A DNA stretch of 64,000 nucleotides from an uncultured Pseudomonadota bacterium (GTDB taxonomy: Bacteria > Pseudomonadota > Gammaproteobacteria > Steroidobacterales > Steroidobacteraceae): the NCBI GenBank assembly GCA_903858165.1, contig CAIOHZ010000011.1, positions 1-64,000 of the forward strand, in the 5' to 3' direction. Numbering within the stretch: the stretch's first letter is position 1; every line of letters starts with the position of its first letter. The position numbers and the translations under genes are program-made. This document shows positions 43,129 to 51,917 of this stretch, in pieces. The notes below the pieces were generated by a model that saw nothing but the letters and a program-made list of their open reading frames with translations, was not told where the DNA came from and made no database searches.

Positions 43129-43419
43129 ATGACCACGTTTATTGCCACGTTGAAAGTGAAGCCGGGCCACGAGGCTGAATTCGAGCGCCTACAGACGGAA
43201 CTGTCGCAGCTCTCGCATGCCGAAGAGCCGGATATGTGTGTCTACGACGTGCTTCGTCACAAGGAGAAGGCGGGCACCTACATCGTGTATGCGCGCTTCA
43301 AGGACGACGCAGCGTTCCAGTTACACATGCAGGCGCCCTCCCACGACCGGCTGGTGCCGCCTATCCTCGCGGCACTTTCCGAAGACATGGACTTGCAGTT
43401 CTTCGACTACGTCGCCTGA
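43129..43419 (+). CDS. ABM-fold (YgiN-like) monooxygenase-type protein 2
   Basis: A 96-residue relative of the preceding protein (FIATLKVKPGHEAEFERLQT; VYDVLRHKEKAGTYIVYARF; HMQAPSHDRL). The His in LHMQAPSHDRL is at the position of the substrate pocket of YgiN relatives. AGAGGAAG precedes the ATG. Transcribed with gene 1 across two hairpins. Confidence 0.8.
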   Translation: MTTFIATLKVKPGHEAEFERLQTELSQLSHAEEPDMCVYDVLRHKEKAGTYIVYARFKDDAAFQLHMQAPSHDRLVPPILAALSEDMDLQFFDYVA

Positions 43420-43426
43420 CTCGCGC

Positions 43427-44326
43427 CTACAGCGTCAGGCTGGCCTGGTAGACGATGCGTGCGGTGCCACTGACGCGCACGCGGCGCGGGTGACCGCTCT
43501 CGCCTTCGATCTCCACATCCACCTCGCCCGCGCGGCCTAGCGATTCGCCTTGGCGTCCGCGGAACGAGGCGCGCCCTACGCGCACTGGCAGCAAGCCGTG
43601 CGCCACCAGGTAGGCGCCCAACATGCCGTGTGCATTGCCGCTGACCGGGTCTTCCGGCATGCCGAAGTGTGGGCAGAACAAGCGCGAGGCCGTGGTGCCC
43701 GGGCCATGCGCATCCCGCACGAAGGCGAAGTAGGCATCAGCACCGAGGTGCGCGCTCAGGCGCTTCAGCGCCTCGGGGTCCGGCGACAGGGCAGCCAGCG
43801 CCTCGGGCTCGCGCAAGCCAATCATCAAGCGCGTGGTGGTGCGTCGCGCGATGGCGAGTGGGCATTTCGCATCTAGTGCCACGCTGCTGAGGCCCATGGC
43901 GTCCAGCAGCATGGACCGCTCCTTGTCACCCAACGGCGCTAGCAGCTGCGGTGCCGAGTAGGCGACGCTGACGCTGGGCAATTCGCCACCAGTCACTTCC
44001 ACCTCGTAGAGGCCGGTGGTGGACTTCTGGCGCACTATGCCGACGGTGCCCTGGCCGGCGGCCAAGCGCGCGATATGGGCCGCGACCGTGGCGTGGCCAA
44101 CGAAACCAGTTTCGTTATGCGGGTTGAAAAAACGGATACGCAGGTCGTGGTCGCTGCCATCCCCGGGCAGTACGAAGGCAGTGTCGGTGTTGTTCAGTTC
44201 GCGGGCAAGCGACTGCATTTCGGCATCGGTGAGGACCTCGGCGCCGAGGACAACGCCTGCCGGATTGCCGGCGAACAGCGTTTGGGTGAACGCGTCTACC
44301 TGGAAAATAGTGACCTGACGTGACAT
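43427..44326 (-). CDS. PhzF-family isomerase/epimerase-like protein
   Basis: A 299-residue PhzF fold protein (VDAFTQTLFAGNPAGVVLGA; GFVGHATVAAHIARL; FGMPEDPVSGNAHGMLGAY). The catalytic Glu of PhzF, in the SET-FV motif, is Asp here (NNTDTAFVLP). The ATG at 44326 starts at the fold; the longer frame has no similarity. It converges with the ABM genes and is 88 nt from the PQQ gene. Reaction unknown. Confidence 0.88.
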   Translation of the reverse strand: MSRQVTIFQVDAFTQTLFAGNPAGVVLGAEVLTDAEMQSLARELNNTDTAFVLPGDGSDHDLRIRFFNPHNETGFVGHATVAAHIARLAAGQGTVGIVRQKSTTGLYEVEVTGGELPSVSVAYSAPQLLAPLGDKERSMLLDAMGLSSVALDAKCPLAIARRTTTRLMIGLREPEALAALSPDPEALKRLSAHLGADAYFAFVRDAHGPGTTASRLFCPHFGMPEDPVSGNAHGMLGAYLVAHGLLPVRVGRASFRGRQGESLGRAGEVDVEIEGESGHPRRVRVSGTARIVYQASLTL

Positions 44327-44414
44327 TGCGGAGGGGGTTCCTGTTGGGGCGAAGGGGTCTTGAGCAAGAGTGTAGCCCAACCCCGTCACCCCATCACCCA
44401 CTCCGCGATGGGTC

Positions 44415-46340
44415 TTATTCCGGTGCGTAAACCAGCAATACGTTGCCCGGAAGGTGGAAATACAACCCATAACCGGAATTCACCAGCAGATGCCCCTGTT
44501 GGACCACTGGTCCGGAGCCGCCCCCCATGGAACCGCCCATACCCGCTACACCATTGACGGTGGCGAACGGCTGACGGGTTTCTGTCTCCCAGAGAACCTT
44601 TCCGGTCGCCTGCTCGTAGGCTCTCAAACGGCCATCCATATGGCCGGCGATGACAGCACCCGGGATGGCTGTGACGGCCGCCGAAATGCCAGGTTCGCAG
44701 TACTGGAGGCCATGGCAGCGGTCATCCGCTAGCGTCGACCAAAGCACTTCGCCCGTCGTTGCGTTCAAGGCATGCATGCCAGCGCGCGGCGGTCCCTTGT
44801 TTTTGTTGGTACCTTCCGCTTCTTCGCCGGTCATGTCCGAAATGGGAACGTAGAGCGTGTTGCCATCCAGCGCCATGCCGAAATGAACGCCACCTTGAAT
44901 TCCGCCACGGCCGACTTTGCGGTGCCACACGAAGCTGCCGTCCTCAGGGCGCACGGCGTAAACATCACCACTCTTCTGTCCGGCGAGTAGCACGTCGGTG
45001 CCGTCTGGCAGGGTGGTGAGGATGGAAGCTGCACCAAAATCTACGTCCGGACCTTCTTCCTTCGGACAGTTGGCGTTTTGCAGCATGCAGCCAACGTTCC
45101 AGGCATCGCCACTGGTCTTTTGGCGGGCCCAAAGCACCTTGCCGTCAGTCAGACGGAAAGCGAGCAGCGCATCGCTGCGGTCGTCTGCGGGGCTGGAATA
45201 GTTCTCGCCAGTACCCGCGTAAAGCACACCACGCTTGGTATCCAGTACAGGGGTATTCCAGATGGGCGCTCCCGAAGGCCCGAGGATTGCCGTGCCTACA
45301 CTGGTGGTGCCGGTCTGGCTGGGCGCTGCAGGGATGGTGTACGACTGCCAAATGGTGGCGCCGGTCTTGGCATCTAGCGCATGAATACTGCCGCGGAAGG
45401 TGCAGCAGGCGTATTTCGGGTCGCCGGCACTGGACACTTCCAGCGAACTGACGGGAACGTACAGCCGACCGTCATAAAGCACCGGGGCTGCGGTAACGGT
45501 GGCGTTCGGGTGGTCATCCACCTTGGTCTTCCAAACCAGTTCGCCGGTCAGTGCATCCACGGCATAGACACGCGCCATGAGGTCGCCGAAATACAGTAGC
45601 GGACGTGCCGGTGCCGGCGTACCGGCTACCCAACCATCCATCTGGATGGCGGTACGTACTTCAGCGGAGGCGCGGAAAGTCCAACGGGTGCAGCCGGTAG
45701 CAAAATCCAGCGCATGGACCGTACCGTCTTGGCTGCCCACATAGACCGCACCTAGCGCCACCAAGGGCTGTGAACGCGCCCGCTGGGCCTTGGGGTAGCC
45801 GAAAGCCCACTTCAGCTTCAGCTTAGGCAAGTCGGCGGCGGCCAGTCCCCCTATCTCTGCGGGTACGAAGCGACGGTTTTGGCGGTCCATGCCCCAGCCG
45901 GCTTTGGCGGGCGGGCTGTTCAAATCGAACTTTGCTGCAGGGCCGCTGCAGCGCTGCGCTTCCGGCTTGGCTTGACTGTCGGCAAGCGACTGCCCACCGA
46001 GATACTCGGCTACCGCCACGCGTGCGGCGGCGCTCAAGCCGGTGGCCTGTTGCTGCATGATGCCCGTGGACAAAGCATCGTGAATGGCATCGGTAGCCAT
46101 CATTTGCAGAAACATCTTGTGCGGCGCTTTGGGCACACCGCCCTCGTGGCACTGGGCACAGCGCTCGAGGTACACCTGCTCGCCAGTTGGCGGAGTCGCT
46201 GCAGCATCGGCAGCAACCGCTAGCGCTGGGAAGAAACAAGACGCGGTCAGTGAAAGGCAGAGGAAGAGCTTGGCACGCCAAGCGCTGACCGTGTTCGATG
46301 TGACCGAAGACCGAGGACTCCGGTGGTGACTATCGTTCAT
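44415..46340 (-). CDS. Cytochrome c-fused PQQ-dependent dehydrogenase (polyvinyl-alcohol-dehydrogenase-like)
   Basis: A 641-residue periplasmic quinoprotein. A signal peptide (about 20-44, after a hydrophilic lead) is followed by a cytochrome c domain with CAQCH (61-65), then an eight-bladed PQQ beta-propeller with repeats such as GSQDGTVHALDFATG and GHMDGRLRAYEQATG. Vicinal Cys-Cys (KYACCTFRG) recalls the PQQ-site disulfide. The domain order matches polyvinyl-alcohol dehydrogenase. It could oxidise pathway alcohols directly to cytochrome c. RBS GGGAG precedes the ATG at 46340. Confidence 0.88.
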   Translation of the reverse strand: MNDSHHRSPRSSVTSNTVSAWRAKLFLCLSLTASCFFPALAVAADAAATPPTGEQVYLERCAQCHEGGVPKAPHKMFLQMMATDAIHDALSTGIMQQQATGLSAAARVAVAEYLGGQSLADSQAKPEAQRCSGPAAKFDLNSPPAKAGWGMDRQNRRFVPAEIGGLAAADLPKLKLKWAFGYPKAQRARSQPLVALGAVYVGSQDGTVHALDFATGCTRWTFRASAEVRTAIQMDGWVAGTPAPARPLLYFGDLMARVYAVDALTGELVWKTKVDDHPNATVTAAPVLYDGRLYVPVSSLEVSSAGDPKYACCTFRGSIHALDAKTGATIWQSYTIPAAPSQTGTTSVGTAILGPSGAPIWNTPVLDTKRGVLYAGTGENYSSPADDRSDALLAFRLTDGKVLWARQKTSGDAWNVGCMLQNANCPKEEGPDVDFGAASILTTLPDGTDVLLAGQKSGDVYAVRPEDGSFVWHRKVGRGGIQGGVHFGMALDGNTLYVPISDMTGEEAEGTNKNKGPPRAGMHALNATTGEVLWSTLADDRCHGLQYCEPGISAAVTAIPGAVIAGHMDGRLRAYEQATGKVLWETETRQPFATVNGVAGMGGSMGGGSGPVVQQGHLLVNSGYGLYFHLPGNVLLVYAPE

Positions 46341-46422
46341 GCTGCTCCCTCTGGGCCGAGCCCGTTCGGCCGGTTTGTTACTTCTCTTGAAGCCTCTTGA
46401 GCTTTTGGCCTAGCCACGCGGT

Positions 46423-47658
46423 TCAGAGCGTGGCGGGGTTCTCCAGACAGTCGCGCAGGTCCGCGAGGAAGGCCGCACCTACTGCACCGTCCACCACGCG
46501 GTGGTCGCAAGACAGAGTGAGGGTGGCTACCTTGGCGACCACGGCCGCGCCGTTGCGGGCGATGACGCGTTCGCGGGCAGCACCCACGGCGAGAATAGCC
46601 ACTTGCGGCGGGTTGATGATGGCGTCGAACTGGTCGATGCCATACATGCCGAGGTTGGACACCGTGAATGTACCGCCGGTGATTTCTTCACGTACCAGCT
46701 TGCCATTGCGGGCACGCTGCGCGAGATCGGCAACACCGCTGGCCACTTCTGCCGCGGTCTTGTTCGCCACATCGCGCAGCACCGGAGTCGACAGGCCGCC
46801 GTCGATGGAGACAGCCACGCAAATATCTGCGCGAGCAAACTTCACCACTTCTTCGCCGGCGAAGTGCGCGTTCAGTTGCGGGTGCTTGCCGAGTGTGAGC
46901 GCCACGCCGCGTAGCAGCAGATCGTTGACGGACACCTTCTGGCCAGCAGCCACGAGTTCGGCACGGCGCGCGAACAGCCCAGTGAAATCCACATCGGCCG
47001 CAAGGCGGTAGTGCGGGATGGTCTGCTTGCTCTCGCTCAGGCGTCGCGCAATGGTCAAGCGCATCGACGTCATTTTTTCGCGGGTGGACGGGTTGGTGCT
47101 GCCGTCGTCTGCCGGAGCGGGTTTGCTGGCAACTTCCGCAACGACTACGCCACTGGCCTGAGCCGCGTGATAAGCCTCCACGTCTTCCTTCGATACGCGA
47201 CCATTGCGGCCCGTACCGACGACCTTGGAGATGTCCACGCCAAGCCGTTCTGCCACGCGGCGTGCAATAGGACTGACGCGGGCCTCGCCGCTGCTCTCTT
47301 CGGGTACAGCGGCGGTAGCCGTTGCGGCAGGAGCAGCGTCGCCCATGGGTTCGAACGAGGTGTTGGCGCCTTTGAAGTTGGCGATGAACTGGTCGAGTTC
47401 TTCCTCGCTCACCGCGGCATCGGCCATCAAGCCGATGAGCGCACCCACCGCGAGGGTGTCACCCACTTGGCCGATGATGCGGCGGAGTGTTCCGGCAACA
47501 GGTGTCTCTACCGTGTTGACGATTTTTTCGGTTTCCACATCGAGCAGGGGTTCGGTTTTACCGAGCACTTGGCCTGCCGTGGCATGCCAGCCGTTGATCG
47601 TCCCTTCCTGCATTTCGATGCCCCACTTGGGCATCGTTATGGCGTTGATTTTGCTCAT
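46423..47658 (-). CDS. Dihydrolipoamide acyltransferase (E2) of a 2-oxo-acid/acetoin-type dehydrogenase
   Basis: A 411-residue E2: N-terminal lipoyl domain with DVETEKIVNTVE (lipoyl Lys about 44), peripheral-subunit-binding domain (VSPIARRVAERLGVDISKVV, about 128-165) and C-terminal catalytic domain with DHRVVDGAVGAAFL. Last gene of the operon from 52679; 12 nt after E1beta. No E3 (lipoamide dehydrogenase) is in the window. Specificity (pyruvate, acetoin, branched-chain) is not decided by sequence. Confidence 0.9.
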   Translation of the reverse strand: MSKINAITMPKWGIEMQEGTINGWHATAGQVLGKTEPLLDVETEKIVNTVETPVAGTLRRIIGQVGDTLAVGALIGLMADAAVSEEELDQFIANFKGANTSFEPMGDAAPAATATAAVPEESSGEARVSPIARRVAERLGVDISKVVGTGRNGRVSKEDVEAYHAAQASGVVVAEVASKPAPADDGSTNPSTREKMTSMRLTIARRLSESKQTIPHYRLAADVDFTGLFARRAELVAAGQKVSVNDLLLRGVALTLGKHPQLNAHFAGEEVVKFARADICVAVSIDGGLSTPVLRDVANKTAAEVASGVADLAQRARNGKLVREEITGGTFTVSNLGMYGIDQFDAIINPPQVAILAVGAARERVIARNGAAVVAKVATLTLSCDHRVVDGAVGAAFLADLRDCLENPATL

Positions 47659-47670
47659 TAGCTTTCTACC

Positions 47671-48681
47671 TCAGTCTTTCATCACGGCGCGGATGGCTGC
47701 CTCGATACGGGTGGGGCTGGGCACGTAGGCACGTTCCAGTTCACGCGCGAAAGGCACGGGTGTGTGGGGGGCGGTTACCAGTTGCACCGGCGCCTTCAGG
47801 CTGTGGAAGCCGCGCGCGGCTACCATGCCGGCGATATCGCTGGCGACGCTGCAACGCGGGTTGCTTTCATCCACCACCACTAGACGTCCGGTGTTCTCGA
47901 CACTTTCGAGAATAGTGTCTTCGTCCATCGGGGAAGTGGTGCGCGGATCGATGAGGTCGCAGGTGATGCCGTCCTTCGCCAGCGCATCGATGGCCTTCTC
48001 GGCGAAGGGCACCATGCGGGCAAGGGCTACCACCGTGACATGCTCGCCTTCACGGACCAGCGAGGCCTCGCCGAAGGGAATGGTATAAGCGCCATCGGGT
48101 ACTTCGCCCTTGCGGGGATAGAGCGCCTTGTGCTCGAAGAACAATACCGGGTCGTTGCCGCGCAGTGCGGTAATCATCAGGCCCTTGGCGTCGTAGGCGT
48201 TCGAAGGAATAACGACCTTCAAACCCGGCACGCTGGTGAGCATGGAATACATGGTCTGCGAATGCTGTGCACCCATGTTCATGCCGGCACCCATGGCCAA
48301 GCGGATGACCGCCGGGCAGTTGGTCTTGCCGCCAAACATGTAACGGAACTTCGCCAGTTGGTTGAAGATCTGGTCCAAGCTGACGCCAACGAAGTCGGCG
48401 AACATCAGTTCCGCAACGGGACGCAGGCCCGCGAGCGCTGCACCGCCAGCCGCGCCGATGATGGCGCTTTCGGAAATGGGCGTATCGATGACCCGGTGGT
48501 CGCCGAAGCGAGGCAACAAGCCCTTCGTGACACCGAAGATACCGCCGGAGGCTTCGCGTTCGCCGCTGGTGCCGCCGGCACCGCCGGACACGTCCTCACC
48601 GAGCACGATGATGGAAGGGTCCCGGGCCATTTCGAGATGCAGCGCGTCGTTAATGGCGTCGCGCATGGATTTGATGGGCAT
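47671..48681 (-). CDS. E1 beta subunit, 2-oxo-acid/acetoin-type dehydrogenase
   Basis: A 336-residue transketolase-like subunit (MRDAINDALHLEMARDPSII, GEDVSGG, GAAGGAALAGLRPVAELMFADF, HSQTMYSMLTSVPGLKVVIP, DPRTTSPMDEDTI). It pairs with the E1alpha gene 9 nt upstream. Similar to acoB/pdhB. Confidence 0.93.
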   Translation of the reverse strand: MPIKSMRDAINDALHLEMARDPSIIVLGEDVSGGAGGTSGEREASGGIFGVTKGLLPRFGDHRVIDTPISESAIIGAAGGAALAGLRPVAELMFADFVGVSLDQIFNQLAKFRYMFGGKTNCPAVIRLAMGAGMNMGAQHSQTMYSMLTSVPGLKVVIPSNAYDAKGLMITALRGNDPVLFFEHKALYPRKGEVPDGAYTIPFGEASLVREGEHVTVVALARMVPFAEKAIDALAKDGITCDLIDPRTTSPMDEDTILESVENTGRLVVVDESNPRCSVASDIAGMVAARGFHSLKAPVQLVTAPHTPVPFARELERAYVPSPTRIEAAIRAVMKD

Positions 48682-48690
48682 GGGGGGTCC

Positions 48691-49692
48691 TCAGTATTCG
48701 GCGTAGACGTCGGCGTACAGCTCTGCTTCGGCCGGCGGCAACGAGGCCCTGGCTTCGGCGACTGCACGGTCGATGAGGGCAAGTACTTCGCTGTCGATGG
48801 CGTCGAGTTCGCCAGCTTCCAGCCAGCCCTCGGCGGTGACGCGTGCCCGGAAAATCTTCAGACAGTCCAGGCTTTCGCGCAGGCGCTTGGTCTCGTCCTT
48901 GGCGCGATAGAGCTGAGGGTCGCCTTCGAAGTGGCCAAAGAAGCGCGTGATGCGGGCTTCGATGGCAGCCGGGCCTTCGCCGGCGCGGGCGCGGCTAACC
49001 ATGCGCCCCATCGTCTCGAAGACCGCGAAGAAGTCGCTACCATCACATACTTCGGCCGGCATGCCGAAGCCACGGCAACGGCCAGCAATGTCGCGGCTGC
49101 CGACGGAATAGTCGGCCCCGGTGTGTTCGCCGTAGCCGTTGTTCTCCCACACAAACAGCGCGGGAACCTTGAGCACCACGGCGAGGTTCATGGCCTCGAA
49201 GACGGTGCCCTGATTGCTGCTGCCGTCACCACCGAAGGCGATGGAGACTGTGCCATCGCCGCGGTTGCGGCAGGCGATGGCTGCGCCCACGGCGAGCGGC
49301 TGGCCGCCGCCCACGATACCGTTGGCGCCGAGCATGCCTTTGTCGAAGTCCGCAATGTGCATGGACCCGCCCTTGCCCTTGCACAGACCGTCATGACGGC
49401 CATAGATTTCTTTCATCATGCCCACCACGTCGCAGCCCTTGGCGATGCAATGGCCGTGGCCGCGGTGGGTACTGACGATGTAGTCCGCGTCGCTCAACAG
49501 TTCGCAAACACCCACTGCCACGGCTTCCTGGCCAGAGTAGAGGTGTGTGAAGCCGGGAATCTCGCCCGTCTGGATTTCGACGTGTAGTCGTTCCTCGAAC
49601 TCGCGAATGGTCTTCATCTGCCGGTAGGCACGCAACAACTGCTCGTGCGTCAGTGGCGCGAGTGTCGTGGGATGGATGGGCGGGGTGGCCAA
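48691..49692 (-). CDS. E1 alpha subunit, 2-oxo-acid/acetoin-type dehydrogenase
   Basis: A 333-residue thiamine-diphosphate subunit. The TPP motif is GDGSSNQGTVFEAMNLA, and STHRGHGHCIAKG plus GKGGSMHIADFDKGMLGANG are typical of acetoin/pyruvate E1alpha. Start is the TTG at 49692, supported by GAGGAG 7 nt upstream. Similar to acoA/pdhA. Confidence 0.93.
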   Translation of the reverse strand: MATPPIHPTTLAPLTHEQLLRAYRQMKTIREFEERLHVEIQTGEIPGFTHLYSGQEAVAVGVCELLSDADYIVSTHRGHGHCIAKGCDVVGMMKEIYGRHDGLCKGKGGSMHIADFDKGMLGANGIVGGGQPLAVGAAIACRNRGDGTVSIAFGGDGSSNQGTVFEAMNLAVVLKVPALFVWENNGYGEHTGADYSVGSRDIAGRCRGFGMPAEVCDGSDFFAVFETMGRMVSRARAGEGPAAIEARITRFFGHFEGDPQLYRAKDETKRLRESLDCLKIFRARVTAEGWLEAGELDAIDSEVLALIDRAVAEARASLPPAEAELYADVYAEY

Positions 49693-49716
49693 GGGAATCT
49701 CCTCTGGATGACCGGG

Positions 49717-51108
49717 CTACGGGGTCGCCGGGGCGGGTGGCGGGTTGCCACGGCCCTGACGGCCCTCGAGATAATCGTCGATGACTTTGTGGTGGTGGCG
49801 GATACGCAGTTCCTGCTCACCAATCCACAGGCCGTCGAAGCCTGCGGAATGCATGCCGGCCTGCACACCCGGTAGGTTCGCAGCATCCTGGTCGAGCACG
49901 AGCCCGATGGACTTGTCGCCATGGCGGAACTGCAGATGGCGCGGCCGCTCCGGCCATTCCTTGCCGTCCGGCACCAGATCGAGCACCCAGATGTCGTAAA
50001 GCATCTTGTTCGGGTCCGTGGCATGCGGACGCTGCCGGAACAGCATCACATCGTCCGCATGCGTGTTTAGTTGCACGTTCGGGAAGATGGTGTAGTGGTA
50101 ATCGTCCGTCAGCTGGTCGTCATTCAGCTTCGAGTAGTCCTTGCCCTGCTCAGCCCCATGCTTGCGCTTGAACTTCTGCACATCGCGACGAATCTGGCTG
50201 ATGGGGTTGTCGTAGTCCGCCGGGTCCATGCCCGCGCCCTTCATGATGGTCTTGATGGGTTCGGGAATGGTGTTGGGTGTGCGGATGCGCGGCGACAACG
50301 TACCGAACGGAATGAGGTAGCGATTGTGCCGCTCGTAGCAGTCCACCTGCACGTCGAGGTCATGCAAGTACCACATGAGCTGCGGGTGGATGCCCTGCAC
50401 ATGGTAAGTCTCGTTGAAGGCGTCCACGGACGTCTTCCAGTTGCAGTCCCACTCGACGGTCACCTCTTTCACTAGCGCCATCTTGTGGATGTTGTACGCC
50501 TGCAGGTGTTCACCGATGGGTTCGAGGAACTGTTCGAGTGGCTCTACATCGGGGTTCAGACTGAAGAATACGAACCCATTCCAAGTGGCACACGGCAATT
50601 CGCGCAGGCCGCGGCAATTCGGGGCGCCTTGCGGGTAGGTGTCGAGGTCGGGAATGCGCTTGAAGCGACCGTCAATCTCGTATTCCCAGTGGTGGTATTG
50701 GCACTTGAATGAGTCGGCACTGGAGTGGCCTTCCGGACGCAGACGGTTACCGCGATGCAGGCACACGTTGTAGAACGCGCGCACGCCGCCGTCTTGTTGG
50801 CGGACGATGAGCACGGACTCCTTGCCGATTTCCGTGCAGATGTAGTCGCCGGCTTCCTGCAGGTCTTGCAAGAGCCCGCCGAGCAGCCACACTTTGGACC
50901 ACATGTGGTCCCACTCACGCTGCATGAAATCGCTCGAGGTATAGCGTTCCTTGGGAATGAGCACCGGGGCGATGCCCGGGTCCGGTGCCTTGGCATTTAC
51001 CGCGCTTTGCTCGCCGGAGACGCGCGCTACCTTCTTGTAAGTAGGTGTGCGTGAAGCCGCAGCCAGTGCTTCACGGTCCAGCGGGATGTTCGGCGGGATG
51101 ATGCTCAT
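49717..51108 (-). CDS. Rieske oxygenase, catalytic subunit 3
   Basis: A 463-residue oxygenase. Rieske ligands Cys116, His118, Cys136, His139 (CLHRGN; CQYHHW); iron site Asp229, His236, His241 in NWKTSVDAFNETYHVQGIHP. It is closer in layout to subunit 1 than to 2. It lies between ThuA and the dehydrogenase genes, spaced 23-24 nt on each side. No beta subunit nearby. Confidence 0.9.
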   Translation of the reverse strand: MSIIPPNIPLDREALAAASRTPTYKKVARVSGEQSAVNAKAPDPGIAPVLIPKERYTSSDFMQREWDHMWSKVWLLGGLLQDLQEAGDYICTEIGKESVLIVRQQDGGVRAFYNVCLHRGNRLRPEGHSSADSFKCQYHHWEYEIDGRFKRIPDLDTYPQGAPNCRGLRELPCATWNGFVFFSLNPDVEPLEQFLEPIGEHLQAYNIHKMALVKEVTVEWDCNWKTSVDAFNETYHVQGIHPQLMWYLHDLDVQVDCYERHNRYLIPFGTLSPRIRTPNTIPEPIKTIMKGAGMDPADYDNPISQIRRDVQKFKRKHGAEQGKDYSKLNDDQLTDDYHYTIFPNVQLNTHADDVMLFRQRPHATDPNKMLYDIWVLDLVPDGKEWPERPRHLQFRHGDKSIGLVLDQDAANLPGVQAGMHSAGFDGLWIGEQELRIRHHHKVIDDYLEGRQGRGNPPPAPATP

Positions 51109-51131
51109 GGAGTTCTGTCCTGGGTTCCCGG

Positions 51132-51905
51132 TCAGCGCTCAGCCGGGGCTTCAAGCGGCAGGCCGGCAGCCCAGCGCAGGCTGCGGCGCAACAGACGATG
51201 GAAAGCGGGTACCTTCCAGCTGCCGCGCTCTTCCTGCGGATAGCTGTCCATCAGCGGGCGCATGTCGTGCCGACCACGGCTGTGGCCTAGGGTGAAGTAC
51301 AGCACTTCGCCGGCCTCGACCTGCTTCAAGTACATGACGGGGCGCGGCTCGTTGTCCGTCCAGTCACCGTCCGCGAACAAGCGGCTGGTGCCGCTCCACT
51401 GCGTATGCAGCAATACTTGCAGCGGGCCATGGAGCGCGCTCAGGTAAAGCTCGTCATCGGCCATGAACGGCTCAATATCGGCTACCAGTGGGTGAGTGGG
51501 ATCGGTGACTTCCACGCGGTACGGTTTGATGGCTGGATGCGCGAGGAACTGGCTGCCGAGCGTTTCCATAAACACCGGCGCAGTCCGCGGCGCTACCCAG
51601 CGCTTGCCTTCCAGTTGCAGCAGCGAGTTGGTGCCGTGCAGCGCCAGCCAACGCTTGCCACCAGCCACGAAGTTGCGCAGGCGTTCAGCGCCCGCGTCAT
51701 CCGGTGCCATATCAACGGTATAAGTGACCAGGAAGTCGGCTTGCTCGAGGCCTTCGAGGTCGCGGTAGTCCTCGCGCACGCGCACACGGATATGGGGATG
51801 CTCTGCGAACAGGCGCAGCAGTTCCAGACGGGCATGGTCGATGTCGTGGTAGCGGCCGCCGCAAACCAGCCAGGCATCGACAGTGCGCGGGGCAGGGGTT
51901 CCCAT
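51132..51905 (-). CDS. ThuA-domain protein
   Basis: A 257-residue class I glutamine-amidotransferase-like fold of the ThuA group (VCGGRYHDIDHARLELLRLF; ALHGTNSLL; DELYLSALHG; VLYFTLGHSRGRHD). ThuA proteins act in sugar or sugar-like 3-keto metabolism in rhizobia, but the reaction is not settled. Its place between an SDR and a Rieske oxygenase is unusual. Confidence 0.85.
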   Translation of the reverse strand: MGTPAPRTVDAWLVCGGRYHDIDHARLELLRLFAEHPHIRVRVREDYRDLEGLEQADFLVTYTVDMAPDDAGAERLRNFVAGGKRWLALHGTNSLLQLEGKRWVAPRTAPVFMETLGSQFLAHPAIKPYRVEVTDPTHPLVADIEPFMADDELYLSALHGPLQVLLHTQWSGTSRLFADGDWTDNEPRPVMYLKQVEAGEVLYFTLGHSRGRHDMRPLMDSYPQEERGSWKVPAFHRLLRRSLRWAAGLPLEAPAER

Positions 51906-51917
51906 GAGTGGCCGCTC

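Noticed and set aside
48040-49587. A 515-codon plus-strand frame over E1alpha/E1beta
   Set aside because: It spans two clearly real minus-strand genes in opposite sense and shows no family signature.
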